In this document: positions 4,146 to 9,271 of the stretch, piece by piece | Layout of the letters: every line of letters begins with the position of its first letter | How positions within the stretch are numbered: the first letter of the stretch is position 1 | NCBI GenBank assembly: GCA_017610505.1 | Contig: JAFCBX010000020.1 | Span: 1-9,271 of the forward strand | Source of the DNA: Methanosarcinales archaeon | GTDB lineage: Archaea > Nanobdellota > Nanobdellia > Woesearchaeales > CG1-02-33-12 | DNA length: 9,271 bases | Direction: 5' to 3' | Translations under genes and position numbers: made by a program | Notes under the pieces: model-generated | What the model saw: only the letters and a program-made list of their open reading frames with translations | Told to the model about the DNA's origin: nothing | Database searches by the model: none

Positions 4146-5429
4146 TTATTCAAGCAACCATTTCCATAATGGGATAGCTTGTATTTCTTTATTTATAATT
4201 TCCTCTTCATTTTCTGTTAGAATTAATGCTGTTTTTAATTTATATTTTTTTATTGCTTCTTTTATTCCCAATATCTCTCTTTTTCTGGTGTCTGGATCTT
4301 TAATTGATTTACAAACTTGTATTGCTTGTGTTATTTTTGATTCTTCTTTTACTATGAAATCACATTCATACATATCTTTATGGTAATAAATCTCTTTTCC
4401 CCTTCTTTTTAATTCAACAAATACCAGATTCTCATACAGCCTTCCGATGTCTTCTGTGAATTTGAAGCTTATTGAGTTGATTAGTCCTGTATCTATTGCA
4501 TAAACTTTTTTTGGTGTGTTGATTTGTTTTTTAATTGAAAAGTCAAAGTGCTTTAATTCAAATAATAAGTATGCTTTGCTAAAATAATTTGTGTATTCCT
4601 TAACAGTTTTATCTGATAATGCTATTAATTTTGATAGTTTGTTGTAGCTGAATGGTTTTCCAATGTTTGATAAGAGATAATGCGCAAGTTTTTCAGTTTT
4701 ATCAATATTTTTTATACCAAATCTAGGAATTATATCATGATATAATATATTTTTATAATAATTTTCTAATATTTCTTTTTTTGTATTGTTGTCTTTAATA
4801 AATGCTATTTCTGGGAAGCCCCCCCACCTAACAAATTCATCGAAGTGTTTTCTGATTAGATTTTGATTTTTAAGAAGGTCAATCTTACTTTTTATTTCTA
4901 TTTTCTTTGCCAAAAGGAACTCTTTAAAATCAAAAGGGTAAAGATAAATGTTTAAAGTTCTTCCAGATAGTAAGGTTATGAGTTCTGATGATAACAACTG
5001 AGAGTTAGAGCCAGTTATTATAAATTTAATGTTGCTGTTTTCATATTTTGATTTTATAAATACCTGCCAGTTTTTAAAAAACTGTATTTCATCGAGGAAC
5101 AGGTATATTTTTCCTTGAGGGTTCATTAACTTATAGTAATCATCCAATATTAGTTCAAGGTTTTTGATATTATCTTTGTATTCATCAAAATAAGGATTTT
5201 CCAAGTTAAGAAAAAGTATGTTTTCTTTTTTAACTTTCTTGTTTAAAAGGCAGTTAATTATCTGTTTTAGCAGAACACTTTTTCCACATCTTCTAACGCC
5301 CGTTAGTGTAATTATGTGTTTTAAACTTAGGTATTTTTGTATTAACCTAAGTTTTGTTCTTATTATTCCTAAATCCACATCAAAGCTGTTCCATTGTTTG
5401 TTTTGCTCTACAAGTATCTTTTCAAACAT
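4146..5429 (-). CDS. AAA_14-DUF4143 ATPase (archaeal, COG1373-like)
   Basis: A 427-aa P-loop ATPase. I place the start at the ATG at 5429, about 27 nt after a TATA box (leaderless); a TTG seven codons upstream would lie too close to that box. Walker A is GVRRCGKS (44-51), Walker B IYLFLDEI (108-115), and the sensor-like IITGSNSQLLSSE is at 137-149. LSGRTLNIYLYPFDFKEF (154-171) is the AAA_14 trademark with a possible arginine finger R157. GGFPE (203-207) begins a winged-helix-like middle, and the DUF4143 domain follows with YAIDTGLIN (310-318), YENLVFVEL (332-340), ECDFIV (355-360) and AIQVC (369-373). That last part resembles a PD-(D/E)XK nuclease fold, but with Gln and Cys where Glu and Lys would be, so catalysis is doubtful. 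Function is not established for the family. Codons are very A/T-rich. It has its own promoter and is a single-gene unit. Confidence 0.93.
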   Translation of the reverse strand: MFEKILVEQNKQWNSFDVDLGIIRTKLRLIQKYLSLKHIITLTGVRRCGKSVLLKQIINCLLNKKVKKENILFLNLENPYFDEYKDNIKNLELILDDYYKLMNPQGKIYLFLDEIQFFKNWQVFIKSKYENSNIKFIITGSNSQLLSSELITLLSGRTLNIYLYPFDFKEFLLAKKIEIKSKIDLLKNQNLIRKHFDEFVRWGGFPEIAFIKDNNTKKEILENYYKNILYHDIIPRFGIKNIDKTEKLAHYLLSNIGKPFSYNKLSKLIALSDKTVKEYTNYFSKAYLLFELKHFDFSIKKQINTPKKVYAIDTGLINSISFKFTEDIGRLYENLVFVELKRRGKEIYYHKDMYECDFIVKEESKITQAIQVCKSIKDPDTRKREILGIKEAIKKYKLKTALILTENEEEIINKEIQAIPLWKWLLE

Positions 5430-5450
5430 ATGAAAAAGAAAACCCTGCAA

Positions 5451-5513
5451 CTATATAAATATTTCGTTTTTTATTCCGAAATATCCTTATTTTATTCGGT
5501 TTTTATTCCGAAT
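5451..5513 (-). promoter_or_regulatory. ATPase promoter: TATA box with tandem 18-bp operator
   Basis: TATA box ATTTATATAG (5460-5451 on the minus strand) gives a leaderless start at 5429. Directly upstream are two near-identical 18-mers in the same orientation, at 5463-5480 and 5495-5512, differing at one position, with a 32-bp period (about three helical turns). Each is itself an inverted repeat: ATTTCG/CGAAAT (5461-5466, 5477-5482) and ATTCGG/CCGAAT (5494-5499, 5508-5513). A dimeric regulator bound on one DNA face next to the BRE is the simplest reading; the regulator is not known. Confidence 0.6.
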
Positions 5514-5550
5514 TTTAAAAAAGATACCTTATCTTATTATTTTATTCAAA

Positions 5551-5590
5551 GGATGCATCATCCCGCCAATGAAGTAGTGGGCTTTTTTTG
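5551..5590 (+). other. Hairpins followed by T7 on the plus strand (possible terminator or short RNA end)
   Basis: On the plus strand GGATG-CAT-CATCC (5551-5563) is followed by CCCGC...GTGGG (5562-5566 with 5577-5581, one G-U pair) and then C-TTTTTTT (5582-5589). The shape resembles an intrinsic terminator, but no plus-strand gene precedes it. It could end a short divergent transcript from the ATPase promoter region, or be a relic. The gap 5430-5606 shows nothing else beyond the operator repeats. Confidence 0.25.
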
Positions 5591-5606
5591 GCAAATCTGT
5601 TGTAAT

Positions 5607-5795
5607 TCAAGATAACACCTTTATAATCTCTTCTTCAGAAACAAGCTTTTTCTTCAAAATGGAGGTTTTTATGATATCATCTACTAGTTTTATTTCTTCC
5701 TCATTGAAATTTTCATCATATTCATTTCTTTCAAATATACCTTTTGTTTGTTTTTTGTTAATTTTTTTGAGAACTCTATGTCTTAAGCTTCTCAT
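5607..5795 (-). CDS. Unrecognised 62-aa charged protein downstream of the S-layer gene
   Basis: I do not recognise this family. The first 19 residues are strongly basic (MRSLRHRVLKKINKKQTKG); residues 20-40 are acidic (FERNEYDENFNEEEIKLVDD); the end (IIKTSILKKK, LVSEEEIIKVLS) looks helical, with a C-terminal part of a shape seen in small antitoxin-like or DNA-binding proteins. No cysteine, signal peptide or membrane segment is present. The ATG at 5795 has only a weak AAGGA-like ribosome site about 10 nt upstream. It begins 61 nt after the S-layer stop, past a strong terminator, so it probably needs its own promoter. Codons 9-20 contain copy 3 of the 35-bp element also found at two toxin-antitoxin promoters, so either the coding start or the repeat could be secondary. 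A link to the conflict genes is plausible but unproven. Confidence 0.5.
   Translation of the reverse strand: MRSLRHRVLKKINKKQTKGIFERNEYDENFNEEEIKLVDDIIKTSILKKKLVSEEEIIKVLS
5739..5773 (-). repeat. Dispersed 35-bp element, copy 3 (inside the 62-aa gene)
   Basis: 34 of 35 bases match copy 2 at 3853-3887. In this copy the element is read as codons for VLKKINKKQTKG, and the two ends differ from copy 2 just outside: GGTATATTTG here where copy 2 has GGTTTATAAA (TATA box). Confidence 0.75.
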
Positions 5796-5822
5796 TGCAT
5801 TAAATCCTTAGAAAAAGTTTTG

Positions 5823-5858
5823 AAAAATAAAAAAAAGAAAAAAAGCTTATTCAGCTTT
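5823..5858 (-). terminator. Hairpin plus T-run terminator of the S-layer gene
   Basis: On the minus strand AAAGCT-GAATA-AGCTTT (5858-5842) makes a 6-bp stem overlapping the stop codon, followed by T7 (5844-5838, overlapping the stem end), C, T8 (5836-5829), A and T5. This looks like a bacterial intrinsic terminator fused to an archaeal T-tract, as expected after a very highly expressed gene. Confidence 0.7.
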
Positions 5859-8316
5859 ATTCTGCAGGTTCTTCTGGTTCAGCTTCTGGTACAACTGGTA
5901 CACCAAGTACAATGTCTGCATCACTTGTTGCAGTCATCTCTACTTCCATACCACCTAAGTCATCTGCATAGTCTTTGTAGTTCTTCATTACAGTGCATGC
6001 TCTCCTTGTGTCATCTGCAGAGTAACCAGCTACTAACAAGGCAACGTTCTCATCTTCGAACAACTTAATCTTTGCTTTGCCTTCTTCGAAGCCTTCTGCG
6101 CAATCTGCTGGATTGCCCATAAGCTCTGCTGCTACTGTGTTGACACATGGCCCACCGACTACAATGACATTCTGTGCGGTCCAGTCAGCTACTTCTGAGT
6201 CCAAAACAGCTGATCCTACTTCTACCTGAGTAAGTCCGCCTACTTCTCCTGCTCCTGCGACAGTTGAAACAACACCGCTTGTCAAATAAACATCTGCTGT
6301 TGCTTCAGCTATTGGGTATGTTATTGTCACATAACTCTGTGCATTATTAGGGAAATTATATTCAACATGTGTTCCCCATCTTGTGTAGCCATCATAGTAG
6401 TTTGTATCGCTGTCCCATGATCTCATATTAAAGTTACTGTCACTTGAGGTTGGCTCATTACAGGTTACTCTGTTTGCAACAGTTGTTGTTGTTCCAGCAT
6501 CAGTTAGGCTTATATTAATGCTCTGAGTTGCACTAGAGTTGTCAGCTGGTCCCTTGTGGTACTCATATACCCTTATAAGTCCGCTTACTATATCACTTGC
6601 TGTTGTTGTGGATAACTTAACCTTTGCCTCTGATGGTGTCCATATCTCTCCTGCAGTGTCTGTTCCAAGGTCAGCAAATGTTGCTGTTCCAGCTGTGTAA
6701 TCTGCTGTAAAGGAGTAACTATTTCCATCAAGATAGAATGTTCCATCATTAGAAGTTCCATTAGCAGCTGTTACCTTAAAGCTGTTTCCTAAACCAACAT
6801 CCTTAAAGGTTACCCTTGTGTTTGTTAAATCAAAGTAGGTTGCTTCAATTAAGTGTGTGTATTTCCCTGAACTTAATATGACCTGGTCGTTCTTAGTTAC
6901 TGCAGCTCCATCAGCTATAAAAAGTACTCTTGAAGAGCTCTTTCCTAGTGAAACATTTCGTCCAGCATCTCCAGAGTGGAATGCATAAAAGTTCAAGTCT
7001 CCGCCTGTCTTTGTTGGAACCTTAAGTTTCACATAGTCACTAGATGGAGTTATCTTAATCTCCTCTGTTTCACCAAAGTCAACTCCAGTAAACTCAAAGT
7101 CCAAATTGTTCAAGAACAATTCGTTTTTGTAGTCTGATTCAAGGTCATCTGATAGTTTTCCTCCAATTGGCACATAGTAATCATCTGATGTTGTCCAGTT
7201 AAGTTCTATCATGCTTATGGATACATCTCCTGTTGGGAATGTTCCGACAATGTTTACTCCAAGATTTGAAACATCTTCTCCTCCAACAGTCACTGTTCCT
7301 CCCCAGTTAGCAGTTCCAAAAGCAGCGTCTGTAAATGTTATCTTCTCAGCTCCAAGGTAGAACTCTACAAGATCCAGTGTTATATCTCCTGCTTCATTAG
7401 GAAGTATTTCCTTGATACCAATCTCTGTTCCATCTGTTAGCTTGAATGTTCCACCAGCTACTAGTGCATCTGTTGACTCTCCATTTATCTTGAACTTTAC
7501 TTGTGGTGTGGTTACATCTGTTATAATTATTACCTCAGTCTCATAGTCAATGCCATTAATTGTATATGTCTTTGATTCACCCTCTGTTAATGTATCCTGA
7601 ATAGCTCCACCCATAAGGTCAATAACTCCTGTTGTGTTGTCTGTATTTATAATAGTGAACTCCTTTCCAAGCATTGAGATCTTCTTGTTGTCCAAATCAT
7701 CAAAGTCTTTGTTAGAATCTACATCTGACTTCAGTGCGCTTGCAAATGACAGCTTGTAGACATATCCTGTCTTGTCTGTAGCAAACTTCAAGTAAAATGC
7801 TGGATCATCTGATCTGTCTGTATCTGCTTCATAAACAACCTTTGCATCTTCTGGCATTGTTATATACTGGTTATATGTGTATGTCCCTTTTTCATTGGTT
7901 ATGCTTCCGTCTGCCAGTGCATTTAGCTCGCTCTTTGTTACTGTTCCGATTGGTCCATTTTCAAGTTCGCCATTTCCTCCAGCAGAAGATGACAGGTACT
8001 CATACAAGTTTAGTGCATCTGAGCTCTTGGATACTTTATATGCATCTCCTTCAAGTGTTGTTGTTGCTGTTGTTGTTGATGCTGCTGCGCCTTCTACATA
8101 AGCCAGGCCAAGCAGTATATCTGCTACACCGATTGAATCTGCTGCCTTTGCACCTGCTCCCACTATAGCAACAGCATTATATGTGCTGTCTTCTACAAAT
8201 GGTACAGGATAGTTTCCTAAGTCGGCTGCAGCCATTGCTCCTAAAACAGTCGCCCCAACCATTGTTGCGCCTGTTCCTAAGGCAATTATCTTTTTTATTG
8301 CCCTTTTAATTTCCAT
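5857..8316 (-). CDS. Major S-layer protein (split S-layer domain with large beta-rich insertion)
   Basis: An 819-aa exported protein expected to build the paracrystalline cell wall. Residues 1-30 form a signal peptide (basic MEIKRAIKKI, hydrophobic Gly/Ala/Val core, cleavage near AMA-AADLG). Residues 36-71 (YPVPFVEDSTYNAVAIVGAG, AKAADSIGVADILLGL) are the N-terminal half, and residues 700-797 (LDSEVADW, VIVVGGPCVNTVAAELMG, GKAKIKLFEDENVALLVAGY, DDTRRACTV) the C-terminal half, of the S-layer domain known from methanogens (S_layer_N/S_layer_C type). Between them lie about 630 Thr/Ser/Asp-rich, probably beta-sandwich residues. Six N-glycosylation sequons are visible (N227, N373, N454, N519, N593, N601), plus a calcium-loop-like DxDxNxD at 198-204. 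C724, C739 and C774 are shared with the miniature paralogue; C619 is not. The end is acidic and Pro-rich (VPVVPEAEPEEPAE) with no membrane anchor. The ATG is preceded by GGAGGTG (8331-8325) at 8 nt. Confidence 0.93.
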   Translation of the reverse strand: MEIKRAIKKIIALGTGATMVGATVLGAMAAADLGNYPVPFVEDSTYNAVAIVGAGAKAADSIGVADILLGLAYVEGAAASTTTATTTLEGDAYKVSKSSDALNLYEYLSSSAGGNGELENGPIGTVTKSELNALADGSITNEKGTYTYNQYITMPEDAKVVYEADTDRSDDPAFYLKFATDKTGYVYKLSFASALKSDVDSNKDFDDLDNKKISMLGKEFTIINTDNTTGVIDLMGGAIQDTLTEGESKTYTINGIDYETEVIIITDVTTPQVKFKINGESTDALVAGGTFKLTDGTEIGIKEILPNEAGDITLDLVEFYLGAEKITFTDAAFGTANWGGTVTVGGEDVSNLGVNIVGTFPTGDVSISMIELNWTTSDDYYVPIGGKLSDDLESDYKNELFLNNLDFEFTGVDFGETEEIKITPSSDYVKLKVPTKTGGDLNFYAFHSGDAGRNVSLGKSSSRVLFIADGAAVTKNDQVILSSGKYTHLIEATYFDLTNTRVTFKDVGLGNSFKVTAANGTSNDGTFYLDGNSYSFTADYTAGTATFADLGTDTAGEIWTPSEAKVKLSTTTASDIVSGLIRVYEYHKGPADNSSATQSINISLTDAGTTTTVANRVTCNEPTSSDSNFNMRSWDSDTNYYDGYTRWGTHVEYNFPNNAQSYVTITYPIAEATADVYLTSGVVSTVAGAGEVGGLTQVEVGSAVLDSEVADWTAQNVIVVGGPCVNTVAAELMGNPADCAEGFEEGKAKIKLFEDENVALLVAGYSADDTRRACTVMKNYKDYADDLGGMEVEMTATSDADIVLGVPVVPEAEPEEPAE

Positions 8317-8321
8317 TTCTC

Positions 8322-8339
8322 AAACACCTCCATGTGTTT
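8322..8339 (-). promoter_or_regulatory. Hairpin around the S-layer Shine-Dalgarno
   Basis: In the mRNA AAACAC (8339-8334) can pair with GTGTTT (8327-8322) around the loop ATGGAG, so part of the ribosome site GGAGGTG (8331-8325) lies in the loop and part in the right arm. An out-of-frame ATG in the loop (8333-8331) opens a 12-codon frame that overlaps the true start. Either could tune or protect translation (inference). Confidence 0.4.
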
Positions 8340-8407
8340 TATTTTTTTCTATATTGACCAGCATAAATACAACTTATACTGTATCATAGCTATAGAATAT
8401 GGTTTTG

Positions 8408-8416
8408 TTTATAAAG
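8408..8416 (-). promoter_or_regulatory. S-layer gene TATA box
   Basis: CTTTATAAA on the minus strand (8416-8408). Initiation about 25 nt downstream would give a 5' leader of roughly 70 nt, long for an archaeal gene but in keeping with other S-layer genes. Other A/T-rich boxes lie nearer the start, so additional promoters are possible. Confidence 0.45.
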
Positions 8417-8439
8417 ATACTTGCCTGACACTTAGCTCA

Positions 8440-8520
8440 AAGCTTTATGAACTTATTTAAAGCTTTACAAACCACTATAAAAGCTTATTTTACTAAAAAT
8501 AAGCTCATTTGAACCTTATT
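8440..8520 (-). repeat. Four-unit AAGCTT array with 20-21-bp period upstream of the S-layer promoter
   Basis: AAGCTT begins at 8440, 8460 and 8481, and AAGCTC at 8501: steps of 20, 21 and 20 bp, that is, two helical turns each. The units are otherwise A/T-rich; the first and fourth also share TGAAC and TTATT. Within it are a perfect palindrome TAAAGCTTTA (8458-8467) and a 10-bp stem/4-nt loop inverted repeat AGCTTATTTT-ACTA-AAAATAAGCT (8482-8505). The array ends 24 bp upstream of the TATA box. It fits stacked activator sites or a chromatin-protein phasing element (inference). Confidence 0.55.
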
Positions 8521-8577
8521 TATTTTTTTAATAGTTTAAGTATATGTTTAGTTATTCAACCTTATAAACCTGCTGTT

Positions 8578-9271
8578 CTACACCTTTATGCCATAAACCT
8601 CTGCTCTGTCTTTAAGTTCTTTATATGTTGGATATCCATCAATCTTTCTGCCCGCCAATACTGAGGTTAAGTTTGTAAGTATTTCATGCTTTATTTTAAA
8701 TTCTCTTTTGTACTTGGCATAGAACAAAGCTACAAATATCAGGTTTCTTATGTCTCTGTCTTTTTCAACAATATACAAAGAATGTTTTAGGATATCTTCT
8801 TTAGTTAGTTCTTTTTTAGGCAGATAGTAATAATTTTTGACTAGCAATAATTTTATGTCATATTTTTCATATGCTGAAAATGCAGTCTTTACTGCATCAA
8901 TATCTTCTTTGCATGAGAATACTATTTCTTTGTTTTTCTTATAGTATATTGTTGAACTTGCAGGAATCCTTGCATCTATTGTTTTCTCATATTTTTTCAG
9001 TTCTTTTAAGAAATCCATTAGCTTAAGCCACATCTTCTCATTTATCATAAAGGCAAATTTAGTTTTTCTGATAATACTCCTTTTACCTGCTTCTTGAATT
9101 TTACTGTATATCATTGTCTTTTTGAAACCTGTTTCTTTGGATATTTCTTCAATAGTTAGTGGCTTAAGAAGTGCTGTAAATATGGGTATCCCTGAATCTG
9201 AGAGAACTGGAGCTAAGTTTGGGATGTCTGCTAATAATTGCAGAAGAAGGGCTATATGTAGTGCTTCTTTA
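8578..9271 (-). CDS. Winged-helix archaeal regulator, C-terminal 230 residues (5' end outside window)
   Basis: The frame is open to the window edge at 9271, so the start lies outside; the Met at 9114 is internal. Visible residues 1-50 run KEALHIALLLQLLADIPNLA, PVLSDSGIPIFTALLKPLTI and EEISKETGFK. The part from LTIEEISKETGFKKTMIYSK on is a helix-turn-helix, followed by a wing (RSIIRKTKFAFMINEKMW) and a linker helix (LKLMDFLKELKKYE). The remaining part carries IPASSTIYYKKNKEIVFSCK, a TAFSAYEKYDIKLLL segment, the aromatic KNYYYLPKK, and KEDILKHSLYIVEKDRDIRN with FVALFYAKY, a pattern I associate with archaeal regulators that join a winged helix to a nucleotidyltransferase-like sensor domain (by memory, not verified). 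No membrane segment. It ends 262 bp before the S-layer start and has no T-tract directly after its stop, so some read-through into the S-layer control region is possible. Confidence 0.75.
   Translation of the reverse strand, partial: KEALHIALLLQLLADIPNLAPVLSDSGIPIFTALLKPLTIEEISKETGFKKTMIYSKIQEAGKRSIIRKTKFAFMINEKMWLKLMDFLKELKKYEKTIDARIPASSTIYYKKNKEIVFSCKEDIDAVKTAFSAYEKYDIKLLLVKNYYYLPKKELTKEDILKHSLYIVEKDRDIRNLIFVALFYAKYKREFKIKHEILTNLTSVLAGRKIDGYPTYKELKDRAEVYGIKV

Noticed and set aside
4146..5450. TTG start of the ATPase at 5450 (and TTG at 3600 and GTG at 3821 for the toxin-antitoxin genes)
   Set aside because: Each lies too close to a TATA box, inside the preceding stop region or inside a ribosome site; a downstream ATG fits better in all three.
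5820..8168. Plus-strand open frames at 5820-6068, 7797-8168 and 7877-8101
   Set aside because: Leucine- and histidine-rich shadows of the S-layer gene codons; no start context and no domain.
1..9271. CRISPR array, tRNA gene or insertion sequence
   Set aside because: No regularly spaced direct repeats of CRISPR size, no T-loop/acceptor pattern and no transposase were found on either strand; the phased 20-bp array at 8440 is too short and diverged to be a CRISPR.

Overview
The window looks like a stretch of an AT-rich archaeal genome, most likely a DPANN lineage of the Woesearchaeota/Pacearchaeota/Nanoarchaeota type (inference). Reasons: S-layer proteins of the split-domain kind known from methanogens and DPANN archaea; TATA boxes placed about 25 nt before leaderless starts or short leaders; GGTG-type Shine-Dalgarno sites; T-tract terminators; and an archaeal AAA_14-DUF4143 ATPase. 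Every gene I accept lies on the minus strand, so transcription runs from high to low coordinates. Several starts were moved from TTG or GTG codons to a downstream ATG that fits the promoter or ribosome site.

Layout from high to low coordinates. (1) 8578-9271: 3' part of a winged-helix protein that begins outside the window. (2) 8317-8577: control region of the major S-layer gene, with a helically phased AAGCTT array, a TATA box, a roughly 70-nt leader and a hairpin around the Shine-Dalgarno. (3) 5857-8316: an 819-aa S-layer protein, followed by a hairpin plus T-run terminator. (4) 2568-5795: an accessory island with a 62-aa unknown gene, an AAA_14-DUF4143 ATPase under a tandem 18-bp operator, a GC-rich stretch that looks like a structured RNA, a ribbon-helix-helix/RelE toxin-antitoxin pair, an AbrB/RelE pair, and the broken 3' end of a third relE. 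(5) 1944-2498: a 184-aa miniature S-layer paralogue containing only the two terminal halves of the large protein. (6) 588-1814: a bacterial-type S-adenosylmethionine synthetase (metK). (7) 1-429: a truncated winged-helix protein resembling AbiEi-type antitoxins, with palindromic half-sites around its TATA box.

The genes form three groups: cell surface (the two S-layer paralogues), addiction or conflict modules (two complete toxin-antitoxin pairs, relics, the ATPase and an AbiEi-like regulator) and one housekeeping enzyme (MetK). The conflict genes lie between the two S-layer paralogues. The most interesting signals are the miniature S-layer protein, which shows the fold without its 630-residue insertion; the GC island downstream of the ATPase with nested helices and a GAAA loop; the phased repeat upstream of the S-layer promoter; the tandem operator in front of the ATPase; and a dispersed 35-bp element found beside both toxin-antitoxin promoters and inside the 62-aa gene.
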